IMG/VR virus record: IMGVR_UViG_3300026488_000024
Location: 1-64,000 of that record
DNA: 64,000 nt
Reading direction: 5' to 3' (one strand)
Source of the DNA: a virus
Shown here: positions 56,069 to 63,762 of the stretch, in pieces
How the letters are laid out: every line of letters starts with the position of its first letter
Numbering within the stretch: the first letter of the stretch is position 1
Notes under the pieces: model-generated
Seen by the model: only the letters and a program-made list of their open reading frames with translations
Told to the model about the DNA's origin: nothing
Database searches by the model: none
Made by a program: the position numbers and the translations under genes

Positions 56069-56452
56069 TTAGCTGAAATTTGAAATTTCATGAAGTCGTT
56101 TCATGCGTTCGGGAATTGGATCAATTTGCGCAAGTGTAAGTAAATACATCAAAACATGAAATCTTTCTGCTTCACCTAGATTTTGCATTGCTTTATCTAT
56201 TACATGTGATGCAAGAGTAAGAACAACTTGATCCTGCATGGATTCATGCATATCCATACATTTTCCTATAAAGTAGAGTAGTCTTAAAACTTCTTGATAC
56301 ATTGTACATGCAAAAAGCATTATTTTTCTGAATTTTTCTTCATCTTTGGCAACTTCAAAAAGTAAGTCAATATTTCCACTTTGAGTTAAATCTGTAAATA
56401 TCATAAACCCTTCATATGCCTGATCCATTAATTTTTCGATATTTTCCTGCAT
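56069..56452 (-). CDS. Helical protein, 127 aa
   Basis: An all-helical sequence with Met-, Leu- and Glu-rich helices and two cysteines. It has a strong AAAAGGAGGTAA site. It appears related in style and length to its neighbours at 55384 and 56475, though I cannot align them reliably by eye. No known domain is seen. Confidence 0.75.
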   Translation of the reverse strand: MQENIEKLMDQAYEGFMIFTDLTQSGNIDLLFEVAKDEEKFRKIMLFACTMYQEVLRLLYFIGKCMDMHESMQDQVVLTLASHVIDKAMQNLGEAERFHVLMYLLTLAQIDPIPERMKRLHEISNFS

Positions 56453-56474
56453 AACACTTTACCTCCTTTTTATT

Positions 56475-56915
56475 TTAGTGAAAATGTTTACCTTGAGAGT
56501 CATCGTCATCGAAAAATTCATCAAAAGCAACATTCGGATTTATATATTGTTGAAATCTATTTACAATCTTTTTAAGCAGTGTAGTCTTTATAAGAATTGC
56601 TTCGAGACACATTTCTACAAAAAGCTCTTTATCCAGAGTACTTAACTCTTTGTACTTTTGTAGGATATCCTCAAGCGTAATTTTCTCGGGATCCTTACCA
56701 ACCATTTTTATAATTGGAATGTGAATGTAAGGACTTAACGTAAGCGCAGCAACAATTAAGTCTGATACAAATTGTATATCTTCAATTTTTTGAAAAACAT
56801 CTAAATTCACTTGCTTTGAAATTTCAAGTACAACTTTTTTTGCAAGTTCGGGATCTTCAATAGGAATCAATTTAATTTGAGGAATTTTTTCGATGAGTTC
56901 TAGAAAGTTGTCCAT
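56475..56915 (-). CDS. Helical protein, 146 aa
   Basis: I take the ATG at 56915 (MDNFLELIEKIP), eight bases after AAGGAGGT; an upstream in-frame ATG would overlap the HAD gene. The sequence is helical and acidic with a C-terminal DDDDSQGKHFH tail. It is similar in character to the other small helical proteins of the leftward cluster. The function is unknown. Confidence 0.72.
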   Translation of the reverse strand: MDNFLELIEKIPQIKLIPIEDPELAKKVVLEISKQVNLDVFQKIEDIQFVSDLIVAALTLSPYIHIPIIKMVGKDPEKITLEDILQKYKELSTLDKELFVEMCLEAILIKTTLLKKIVNRFQQYINPNVAFDEFFDDDDSQGKHFH

Positions 56916-56937
56916 AGCATTATACCTCCTTCTTTTT

Positions 56938-57468
56938 TTATTTTGGTAGATTTTGAAAGTTTGGTACATATATCATAAAATCTGGCGTTACAAAGATTTT
57001 AAATGGAATGTGTGGAAGTAAGTATCTATTGTAACGCCATGTTGTAGCAATTACCTTTGGATAAGTTTTCAAAGCATATTGCAATGTAATTGGATTGTCA
57101 TCAATTAAATAAGCATCTAGCTTTTTTGCAAAATCGACGCGTTTAATTGGATCAATCAAATCAAATTGAAAATCCAAAAATGTAATGTAGTCTTTTAAAT
57201 ATTGTAGCGTATCCTTGTAAATCGATTTGTCACGCGCCGATACAAAGTACACTTTATATTTTTCTAGTGTTTTGAGAAATTCTAAAACTGATTTTGGGAT
57301 TGGATTTTGCAACTGTACTTTGTGTACCTGTAGTATTTCATCTTTTGAAATATTCCATTTATAGCTTACAGGATCCCAGTGGAATTTATCTGGATACAAT
57401 TTATACGCATAATAAGAAAATGGTAAAATTGTGTTATCCAAGTCAATGACTATATTTTTCGTACTCAT
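56938..57468 (-). CDS. HAD-superfamily 5'-nucleotidase-like phosphatase
   Basis: The catalytic DxDxT motif is VIDLDNTI (7-14) with Asp9 as nucleophile and Asp11 as acid/base. Motif II is YFVSARD (74-80, Ser77) and motif IV is YLIDDNP (120-126). A Lys for motif III lies around 115. The 176-aa length suits the 5'(3')-deoxyribonucleotidase branch of HAD enzymes. It probably removes phosphate from a nucleotide, in line with the dUTPase and dNMP kinase. The start is next to the previous gene's stop (TAAATG). Confidence 0.78.
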   Translation of the reverse strand: MSTKNIVIDLDNTILPFSYYAYKLYPDKFHWDPVSYKWNISKDEILQVHKVQLQNPIPKSVLEFLKTLEKYKVYFVSARDKSIYKDTLQYLKDYITFLDFQFDLIDPIKRVDFAKKLDAYLIDDNPITLQYALKTYPKVIATTWRYNRYLLPHIPFKIFVTPDFMIYVPNFQNLPK

Positions 57469-58077
57469 TTACAACCCCTCTCCATCTACAATTTTTTCAA
57501 AGTACTTTAGATTACATGCATTTACATTTTTCAATTTTTCTGAAAAGAGTCTCAATATTAAACTTTCCAAAATCTTGTAATCTCCTTTTAAACCTTTTTC
57601 AAATAAATGCAAATCATTTTCATCATTTACAACATGTTTATACGTTTTCAAAGCATAATTACGCACATGCTTTGTATGTAAAAGTAACGAAAACAGAGAT
57701 TTCCTCGTTTCGTAAACCAGTTTATCTAAAAATAGAATGACTGGAAATAGTTTCTTTTCAGGTAGATAAAGCGAAACTGGAATCCGTTCTTTATCTGGAT
57801 ACAGCGAAATAAAGATAAGGTTTACGTTACGTCTAAATTTGTACAGTGGTAGTCTTTTAATGTCATTTATAATGTTGCAGTAGGTGAGAAATGCAAGCAT
57901 GTAGATGCACGATGCATTTGCTTGCATCGTTGAAATACTCAGTGTATCTCTTTTCTTTTGTAGATAAGTGTAAAGATGCTCAATTACATTTTTTGCTTTA
58001 AGTTTTCCGTTTAATGCTCCGTATACTAGACATGTGAGAGTTTTGAGATTTTCAATTTTGTCAAGTTTGAAAGCCAT
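57469..58077 (-). CDS. Hypothetical protein, 202 aa
   Basis: This helical protein has many Leu and Lys and four scattered cysteines. A central section (YKFRRNVNLIFISLYPDKERIP) looks like a strand-turn. It ends exactly at the start of the HAD gene (TAA followed by ATG), so both are made together. AAAGGAGGTAA precedes the start. No family is recognised. Confidence 0.72.
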   Translation of the reverse strand: MAFKLDKIENLKTLTCLVYGALNGKLKAKNVIEHLYTYLQKKRDTLSISTMQANASCIYMLAFLTYCNIINDIKRLPLYKFRRNVNLIFISLYPDKERIPVSLYLPEKKLFPVILFLDKLVYETRKSLFSLLLHTKHVRNYALKTYKHVVNDENDLHLFEKGLKGDYKILESLILRLFSEKLKNVNACNLKYFEKIVDGEGL

Positions 58078-58098
58078 TTTCTGAAATTACCTCCTTTT

Positions 58099-58962
58099 TT
58101 AGAAACTGCCTGTTACAAAAATCTGTATGTTATTTGTATTTGATACTCTTAGTATTTCTTCCCATAGAGTTTTAAAAGTGGACGGCTGTACTAGGTTTTC
58201 AAGTTCATCTATAAAAGCATACCCATTTTGAATGCTATGAAGTGCAACAAATATGGATAGTGCATTTAGTGTTTCACTGCCCAGTATATTTACAGGAATC
58301 AAACGTTTTATCCCTTTTATATTGCAGTAAATTATATTGTCAATTACATATAAATCTTCAATTCTATTTTCCAGTTTCTTTAAAGCTTGTACGATTTTCT
58401 TTGTTTGCTTATGTTCTTGAATTTCTTTTAGTCTTTTTATAATTTCAGGCATATTTACTCTTGGTGAAATGAAGATAGAATTTCTATACTCTCGGTTTTC
58501 TAGTTTTTTGAAATCTGAAGTTTCCCTTAAGCTTACATTTACAATATTTGGTTGCTCTACTTCTATTTCCCAGCATACTTTCATATTTTTCCGATTACAA
58601 TTCTTGGAAATGATGTACTCCAAAATATAGCAGTAGGAGCCTATCAATTTAGGCTCCTTTTTTATACAAAGCTTTCTTCTTTCACCATTTTCTAAGTATC
58701 CGACAATTTCTATGCATTTTTCCGTATCCAGATTGTAAAACATTGAGTCAAATACATCTCCGTTAATTTCTAGAAAGCCTCGCACTCTAGCAATATCCAA
58801 TATACTATGGGGATACATGTAGTTGCACAGTAGATAAATTGCTTCTAAAATTGAAGTCTTTATGCAAGTACTTTTTCCGTATATCAAGTTGATTTTTTGT
58901 AGATTATTGATTTCTAGATTGTCAACTCCTCTAAAATGCTGAATTTTTACTTGCTTGAGCAC
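58099..58962 (-). CDS. OLD/RecF-like AAA ATPase with altered P-loop
   Basis: The 287-aa product begins VKIQHFRGVDNLEI, the standard start of OLD/RecF-type ATPases. The Walker A position reads YGKSTCIKTSILEA (29-42), where a Gly before the Lys is Ile. The signature region is ILGSETLNALSIFVALH, Walker B is AFIDELENLVQPS (about 249-261), and the end is IFVTGSF in place of the usual TTHS. There is no TOPRIM nuclease domain. The changed P-loop raises the chance of weak or lost ATP hydrolysis. The start is GTG with AGGAGGTGA. A terminator-like hairpin lies inside the gene on the opposite strand (58635-58663). Confidence 0.72.
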   Translation of the reverse strand: MLKQVKIQHFRGVDNLEINNLQKINLIYGKSTCIKTSILEAIYLLCNYMYPHSILDIARVRGFLEINGDVFDSMFYNLDTEKCIEIVGYLENGERRKLCIKKEPKLIGSYCYILEYIISKNCNRKNMKVCWEIEVEQPNIVNVSLRETSDFKKLENREYRNSIFISPRVNMPEIIKRLKEIQEHKQTKKIVQALKKLENRIEDLYVIDNIIYCNIKGIKRLIPVNILGSETLNALSIFVALHSIQNGYAFIDELENLVQPSTFKTLWEEILRVSNTNNIQIFVTGSF

Positions 58963-58978
58963 TTTTTCAAATCACCTC

Positions 58979-59482
58979 CTATTTTACAATATGTGCACTC
59001 AAAATAAATTCCTTTTCAAATGTAGATTTAGAGTCAATAAGTAAATACGGATAATCTATGTACCAGATGGTTTCTTCTTTAAATGGTAGAAGTTCATTTA
59101 TTTCTTTTGGTTTTTTACGTAATCGTACTTTGTAGGTATTTAGAAGCTTTAGAAGTTTACATGCATTATCTTCACTGTGTACTAAAATTCCAATTTCACC
59201 TGCAAGAATTTGCCCAATTACTTTTTTACTATTACTAGATATTTTTTCTATAGATGCAATATTAGACTTCTTTTGTTTTTCTTCTTTTGCTGCAGTTTTA
59301 ATTCCTCTAATCCTATAGCCTTTGGATTTAAGATACTCGATTACTTGATTTAGGTTTTCTAGTTTCTTGATGTTTTCTAAATCCTCCTTTTGCACTGTGA
59401 AATATTTTTGTTTATCTCCATCAATTACAAGAATTCTGATTTTACCATCTTTTGTAGTACCTTTACGATACACTTTGAGCAT
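58979..59482 (-). CDS. Hypothetical protein, 167 aa
   Basis: The N-terminal third is a beta-type unit (IRILVIDGDKQKYFTV). The middle is a Lys/Ser-rich linker and the last 70 residues are alpha/beta. The charge pattern could allow nucleic-acid binding but no motif shows it. AGGAGGTAT lies upstream. It is the first gene after the terminator at 59543. Confidence 0.7.
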   Translation of the reverse strand: MLKVYRKGTTKDGKIRILVIDGDKQKYFTVQKEDLENIKKLENLNQVIEYLKSKGYRIRGIKTAAKEEKQKKSNIASIEKISSNSKKVIGQILAGEIGILVHSEDNACKLLKLLNTYKVRLRKKPKEINELLPFKEETIWYIDYPYLLIDSKSTFEKEFILSAHIVK

Positions 59483-59534
59483 ATTTAAAAATACCTCCTC
59501 TATTTTCTAAGGATATGTAAAGACATATTACAAG

Positions 59535-59558
59535 AGAAAATAGCCGGGATTACCCGGC
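59535..59558 (-). terminator. Rho-independent terminator in leftward cluster
   Basis: A 6-bp GC stem (GCCGGG with CCCGGC, 59543-59558) and a 4-base loop are followed on the minus strand by ATTTTCTC. It stops the transcript after the small membrane peptide. Confidence 0.75.
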
Positions 59559-59561
59559 CAT

Positions 59562-59642
59562 CTAAAGAGCAAGTCCAACATAAAGCGTTGCAAATATTAG
59601 AATTAGTGTAACTACTGATTCAATCCACTCGTTCTTATTCAT
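59562..59642 (-). CDS. 26-aa single-helix membrane peptide
   Basis: The ATG lies inside the end of the gene at 59635 (8-base overlap) and follows AAAAGGAGATTG. The peptide has a short charged start (NKNEWIE) and then one hydrophobic helix (VVTLILIFATLYVGLAL). A terminator begins four bases after its stop. The good site, the coupling and the clean helix support a real micropeptide, perhaps an inner-membrane regulator. Confidence 0.6.
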   Translation of the reverse strand: MNKNEWIESVVTLILIFATLYVGLAL

Positions 59643-60189
59643 TTTCAATCTCCTTTTCTGTATTTTTGCTTGTAAGATAGAATGCGAGACTAGGTAAATC
59701 TACAACTGTAGTTTCCTTTTCTTTTATGTATTTAAGTAGAGTTTCAAGAATTTCGTACATAGAAAGAGAAGTTATAATTCCATTATTTTCTTGCACGTAA
59801 TTTCTAATCCTTTTGATTTCCTCTTCTGTAAACTCTTTGTCTTTTTCAAATTCGAGAGCATAAAACATCAATCCAGTATTGTATTCGAAAACTAACTCTA
59901 AATATCCCTTTAAGTTTTCATCTAGATACACCCAGCCAACAAATTTCTTTTCTACACGATACTTCATGTCGCTCATCTTATGCTTAAGCCTTTCTATTTG
60001 CATTTCCTTTTTATTTCCTGCAGAGCCTACAATATACCACTTGCTTAGAGTTCTACTATCATAATCATACTTAAAACGATACCTCGTGTTACTATCTAAA
60101 TACAAATCCATCATATCTGCTGCGCCATCTAATTCATAAACAACAGATGCAGGCTGCTCAAAAAATATTGCTTTAATTTCGTGATGCAT
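59635..60189 (-). CDS. Hypothetical protein, 184 aa
   Basis: I take the ATG at 60189, eight bases from AGGAGGT. Part of the sequence (VGWVYLDENLKGYLELVFEY) resembles a VGWFYFEYRSYKS-type segment in the next gene upstream (60217), so the two may be distant paralogues. It has one D-S-N (LDSNTRY). The C-terminal half is helical. The function is unknown. Confidence 0.72.
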   Translation of the reverse strand: MHHEIKAIFFEQPASVVYELDGAADMMDLYLDSNTRYRFKYDYDSRTLSKWYIVGSAGNKKEMQIERLKHKMSDMKYRVEKKFVGWVYLDENLKGYLELVFEYNTGLMFYALEFEKDKEFTEEEIKRIRNYVQENNGIITSLSMYEILETLLKYIKEKETTVVDLPSLAFYLTSKNTEKEIENE

Positions 60190-60216
60190 TTTCAACTACC
60201 TCCTTCTTTATTTTTT

Positions 60217-60807
60217 TTAGCATTTTTCAAATAAAACTGGGTATTCAAAGTTTTTCTTAAAGTGAGCATACAAAATATATGGCAAAATATTTACAGTTGC
60301 ATTCATAAATATCAGATATTTATTGTCATTAAGATACTCGCTGAATTTTTCAATAAGAGCTTTAGTTGCACTAGAAATCTGTGCTTGAAAAACAATTGAA
60401 TTTAAATTTGCATAAAATCTGATGAAGTCAATATAAGCTACATCCGAGTGTATAACAAAATTTAACCTAAGAATGCTTTTGTATGATCTATATTCAAAAT
60501 AAAACCAACCTACTCGTCTTTCCTCTTTATTATCGTAAACAAGTAGAGTTTTATGAAAATCAGAATATTCCACATATAGAAAATCAAGCTTGTATTTGAG
60601 ATATAGATTTTTGAGTACGTAGTGAAACTCATCAAGCGCTGCATCTAAAATAAGCTCGTATATTTTCTTGACATCTTCATACAATCGATTTAAATATTCA
60701 TATACGCCATCGATTTTGGAAAGTATAGCATCTCTTTCTTCTACAAGCCAGTCTACAGTTGACATATATCTTTTTGCAGTCCCATAGTTACATAGCTCTG
60801 ATGGCAT
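60217..60807 (-). CDS. Hypothetical protein, 196 aa
   Basis: An N-terminal helical region (1-85, with WLVEERDAIL) leads to a beta-rich part (YVEYSDFHKTLLVYDNK, then VGWFYFEYR) and a C-terminal helix. It may be related to the genes at 59635 and 60838, which share strand patterns. AAAAGGAGGTAT precedes the start. No known motif is seen. Confidence 0.72.
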   Translation of the reverse strand: MPSELCNYGTAKRYMSTVDWLVEERDAILSKIDGVYEYLNRLYEDVKKIYELILDAALDEFHYVLKNLYLKYKLDFLYVEYSDFHKTLLVYDNKEERRVGWFYFEYRSYKSILRLNFVIHSDVAYIDFIRFYANLNSIVFQAQISSATKALIEKFSEYLNDNKYLIFMNATVNILPYILYAHFKKNFEYPVLFEKC

Positions 60808-60837
60808 TTTCTATAAATACCTCCTTTTTATTTTTCT

Positions 60838-61317
60838 TTACCTATAGCATGCGTAAAAATCTAAATACAGCTCCTGTAGAAATTTTTCAATAGTTTCAAA
60901 TTTAGCAGATACAGTTTTTATTAAAAGTACTGGATGCAGATTTTGATGCTCCAGAATACGTAAAATTTCAAATGGAAAAGTCCTATAATTTTCTGTGACA
61001 AAAAGTTTTATATATTGCTCTTTGCCATTGTATTCAAAAAGTAGTCTTCTGTCGTCATATAAACTGAATTGTATACCTTTTAACTCCAAAGTATTTTTAC
61101 TTGATATTTGTAAAAGAAATTTGTACTCTTTAACTACATGTAGCAGGAGTTCATAGGAAAAGTAATTAGGAAATTTCCACTCTCTGAGATTTTCTTCAAT
61201 TTTTAAATTGCATTTTCTTAGATTAACTACTTTTTCAAGTTTTGATGCAATTTTAGAGTAGTCCAAGTAATAAGTATTTTTAAGAGTGAGATAACGTCCG
61301 TCAAATTCAGCATACAT
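60838..61317 (-). CDS. Hypothetical protein, 159 aa
   Basis: This alpha/beta protein has a strand-rich centre (FSLYDDRRLLFEYNGKEQYIK) and helices near both ends. It starts after AGGAGGTGAAAG, directly downstream of the terminator at 61345. Its strand pattern resembles those of the two downstream genes. The function is unknown. Confidence 0.72.
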   Translation of the reverse strand: MYAEFDGRYLTLKNTYYLDYSKIASKLEKVVNLRKCNLKIEENLREWKFPNYFSYELLLHVVKEYKFLLQISSKNTLELKGIQFSLYDDRRLLFEYNGKEQYIKLFVTENYRTFPFEILRILEHQNLHPVLLIKTVSAKFETIEKFLQELYLDFYACYR

Positions 61318-61344
61318 CTTTCACCTCCTACAAAATTACGAGAC

Positions 61345-61382
61345 AAAAAAGGATTCCCGGGCTTTACCTTACCCGGGAATCC
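61345..61382 (-). terminator. Rho-independent terminator after 61394 gene
   Basis: An 11-bp perfect stem (61351-61361 with 61372-61382), a 10-base loop and a TTTTTT run on the minus strand. It lies 11 bases after the stop of the leftward gene ending at 61394. Confidence 0.88.
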
Positions 61383-61393
61383 CTAAAACTCTT

Positions 61394-62146
61394 TTATCCT
61401 CTTTCCAAATAAACTTTTTCTACAAATGCTTTTGCATTTTCAAGTGTTTTATGGAAATTGGTTTTGTAGAATACATTGTATGATAATCTTTCTTGAGCAT
61501 ATATTTTATCGGATACAACATCTTTTATCGCAACGCGAATATTATGTCTACGAGGAATTAAATGTAAAGCATACCATTTTCCTTTATATTGAATAAACTT
61601 GTATGGATAATGAAGAACTGCGCGATCGTAAAAGATTCTTACTGGGCATGAATTATCGATATAGGATCTTACAATTCTTCCACTTTTTGCAATTAGAAAT
61701 GGAATGTTATCATAGTAAGCTGCAACAACATGGCTTGGAGTTCTTAATTTGAGAAGTGGATAAGTTATACTATGCTTCTTAAACGGTTCAATTTTGATAC
61801 GGATTTTTTGAGAATCGAGAGATAGAGTTTCTACAATTTTCTTTTTCAATTTGAGGAAAGTTTGTTTTGAAAGTCTTTTTCTGCTATTTTTAATCATTTC
61901 ACGGAATGCTTTTGAAAGTTCGTTTACAAGGGTATTACGTTTTGCATATGCATCTGCAAGTACGTAGTAGAATGCTGGAAGTCTTACACTTCCTGTTTCG
62001 TAAAGTACAAATGTAAAGAATTCATCGTAGCTCATTTTCTCTACAGGTTTTGTGAAGTTTTTAACAATGGTTACTGGTTGGTTTGCGCGAATTTTGTTTT
62101 GGAATGCAACAAATGAGAATCTGCTGAGTACTTCTAGTACCTTCAT
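61394..62146 (-). CDS. Basic protein, 250 aa
   Basis: The protein is strongly basic, with a helical, Lys/Arg-rich middle (about 90-112) and a beta-rich C-terminal half. The strong ribosome binding site AAGGAGGTAT, the strong terminator after it and its own isolated unit suggest high expression. The basic middle could bind DNA or RNA. No known family is recognised. Confidence 0.75.
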   Translation of the reverse strand: MKVLEVLSRFSFVAFQNKIRANQPVTIVKNFTKPVEKMSYDEFFTFVLYETGSVRLPAFYYVLADAYAKRNTLVNELSKAFREMIKNSRKRLSKQTFLKLKKKIVETLSLDSQKIRIKIEPFKKHSITYPLLKLRTPSHVVAAYYDNIPFLIAKSGRIVRSYIDNSCPVRIFYDRAVLHYPYKFIQYKGKWYALHLIPRRHNIRVAIKDVVSDKIYAQERLSYNVFYKTNFHKTLENAKAFVEKVYLERG

Positions 62147-62190
62147 CTTACAATACCTCCTTCTTTATTTTTCTTTAGATTTTTTTGTTT

Positions 62191-62469
62191 TTAGCAATCT
62201 TTTAAACTCCAAAATCCATTTTTAATAAGATTCGCAATATTTATTACTTCGTTTTGTTTTAGGTGATCTACAATGTACTTTATAAATGCTTCAACTTTAT
62301 TTATGAACATCGGATATTGCATATCAACTTGCATTGTGTAGTTTATTTGCCGAGCGTGAATTTCAACTATACATCTTTTATATAAATCGGGATAAATCCT
62401 GATGTACAAATTACCAAAATCAATAATTGTCTGATTTTCATCGCATACATAGAAAACTTGCAAATTCAT
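62191..62469 (-). CDS. Hypothetical protein, 92 aa
   Basis: The protein is alpha/beta with strands FYVCDENQTIIDFG and LYIRIYP and helices in the second half. It lies just after the dUTPase gene (7 bases). The function is unknown. Its ribosome binding site is unclear, so translation may depend on coupling to dUTPase. Confidence 0.65.
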   Translation of the reverse strand: MNLQVFYVCDENQTIIDFGNLYIRIYPDLYKRCIVEIHARQINYTMQVDMQYPMFINKVEAFIKYIVDHLKQNEVINIANLIKNGFWSLKDC

Positions 62470-62476
62470 TTTTCTA

Positions 62477-62989
62477 CTACTTTAAACCTGAACTTCCGAA
62501 ACCTCCTAAGTTTCGATTGGTTGTAAAGAGTTCTACACCTACTTTTTCAAAGATATCTTCATCAACAAGAAGGTAAATTTGCTCAACATATTGTCTGCAT
62601 ACAAGTTGAGAAATTCTCATTCCTTTTTCTACCTTAAACTCATTTTTACTATGATTTATTAGAATTGTACCAAGTTCGTTTCTGTAGTCCCAGTCTACAA
62701 AACCTGGAGCATTCAATACAGTAATTCCATGTTTTAATGCAAGTCCTGAACGTGGAACTACAAACCAGTCAAATCTAGAAACTATTTTAACTCCATTTGG
62801 TACAAGCTCCCAAGCTCCAGGTTTTAGTACAGTATCAGTTGTTGCTCTTAAATCAATACCATTGCTTTGATAGGAAATTTTTGGGATAAAATCTTCATGT
62901 TTACAAATAAAGAGCGCTACATTTTCGTTTTCAATTTCGTTTACAATACTTTCAAGTTCTTTTACATTTATAAACTTTGTTGCAATCAT
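62477..62989 (-). CDS. dut: dUTP diphosphatase (dUTPase)
   Basis: All five dUTPase motifs are present in the 170-aa product: NGIDLRA (43-49), PRSGLALKHGI (79-89), NAPGFVDWDYRNELG (93-107), EKGMRISQLV (121-130) and RNLGGFGSSG (159-168). It hydrolyses dUTP to dUMP, keeping uracil out of DNA and feeding dTMP synthesis. The ATG at 62989 is chosen because AAAGGAGGT lies upstream; a start further upstream adds 18 residues without a site. It fits the nucleotide-metabolism genes nearby. Confidence 0.93.
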   Translation of the reverse strand: MIATKFINVKELESIVNEIENENVALFICKHEDFIPKISYQSNGIDLRATTDTVLKPGAWELVPNGVKIVSRFDWFVVPRSGLALKHGITVLNAPGFVDWDYRNELGTILINHSKNEFKVEKGMRISQLVCRQYVEQIYLLVDEDIFEKVGVELFTTNRNLGGFGSSGLK

Positions 62990-63014
62990 AGCGCTACAAA
63001 TACCTCCTTTATTT

Positions 63015-63329
63015 TTATTCAGATTTTGAAAATGCAGATACAACTAATCCTATTGCTGAAACGAGCATAAGCATAGGTAAAAGTCCTGTTACAAAAAAGA
63101 GTACTGGAATGTAGGTTAAAACATCGTTTTCAACATCTAATTGCATAAGTAAGACATCAAGAGAAAATGGTACTCTTTTGTTTTCCACAAACTCTAAAAT
63201 TGCTAAAGCAATTAATGCAATAACTATTGAAAGCACGTGAAAATAGATAAAGTACTTTAAATCTAGATAAAATGCGTAGAGTAGAAATATTGCAAAGAGT
63301 ATCCGGGTTATTCTTTGCATAACTCCCAT
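63015..63329 (-). CDS. Small membrane protein, 104 aa
   Basis: Hydrophobic segments at about 9-24, 27-47 and 75-98 surround a short acidic loop (VPFSLDVLLMQLDVENDV). The last segment contains GLLPMLMLVSAIGLVVS. The neighbouring gene has a closely similar layout and motif, so they are probably tandem duplicates. AAGGAGGTG precedes the start. The function is unknown. Confidence 0.75.
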   Translation of the reverse strand: MGVMQRITRILFAIFLLYAFYLDLKYFIYFHVLSIVIALIALAILEFVENKRVPFSLDVLLMQLDVENDVLTYIPVLFFVTGLLPMLMLVSAIGLVVSAFSKSE

Positions 63330-63354
63330 TGTTTCTATTACACCTCCTTATTTT

Positions 63355-63762
63355 TTATCGCATAAAAACTGAAATTCCATGAATTGCCAAGAGTGCTGGA
63401 AATAATCCTAAAAGTAAAGCAATTGAAGCAATCAATGCAGATACATCTTTAAGTACAATTGTTTTTGAAATACTTGGAATAATTATCTGAAATTCAATTA
63501 AAGAATTTTGCATTGTGAATACTGGTACAGCAATAATTTCCTCAATTTTCTTAACTGGCAAATCATCATTGATTTTCTGCAGATACTTATGAATTTCGTC
63601 AACTTGTATTTCTTCAACTTTACCACGTATCGCAAGTATCATTATTCCAATAATCAACATCACTAAAAAGAAATGCATAAATTTGATGCTTAAAAATATT
63701 GCAATACTAATACATAATGCAGCATATATCAACTTTCCAATAGTCTTTATAACCTTTTCCAT
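63355..63762 (-). CDS. Small membrane protein, 135 aa
   Basis: Two hydrophobic segments lie near the N-terminus (about 8-25 and 29-45), and one lies at the C-terminus with GLFPALLAIHGISVFMR. A soluble loop with KVEEIQVDEIHKYLQK lies between. The layout mirrors the neighbouring 104-aa protein. AGGAGGAAACG precedes the start, and the start overlaps the end of the gene before it. Confidence 0.75.
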   Translation of the reverse strand: MEKVIKTIGKLIYAALCISIAIFLSIKFMHFFLVMLIIGIMILAIRGKVEEIQVDEIHKYLQKINDDLPVKKIEEIIAVPVFTMQNSLIEFQIIIPSISKTIVLKDVSALIASIALLLGLFPALLAIHGISVFMR

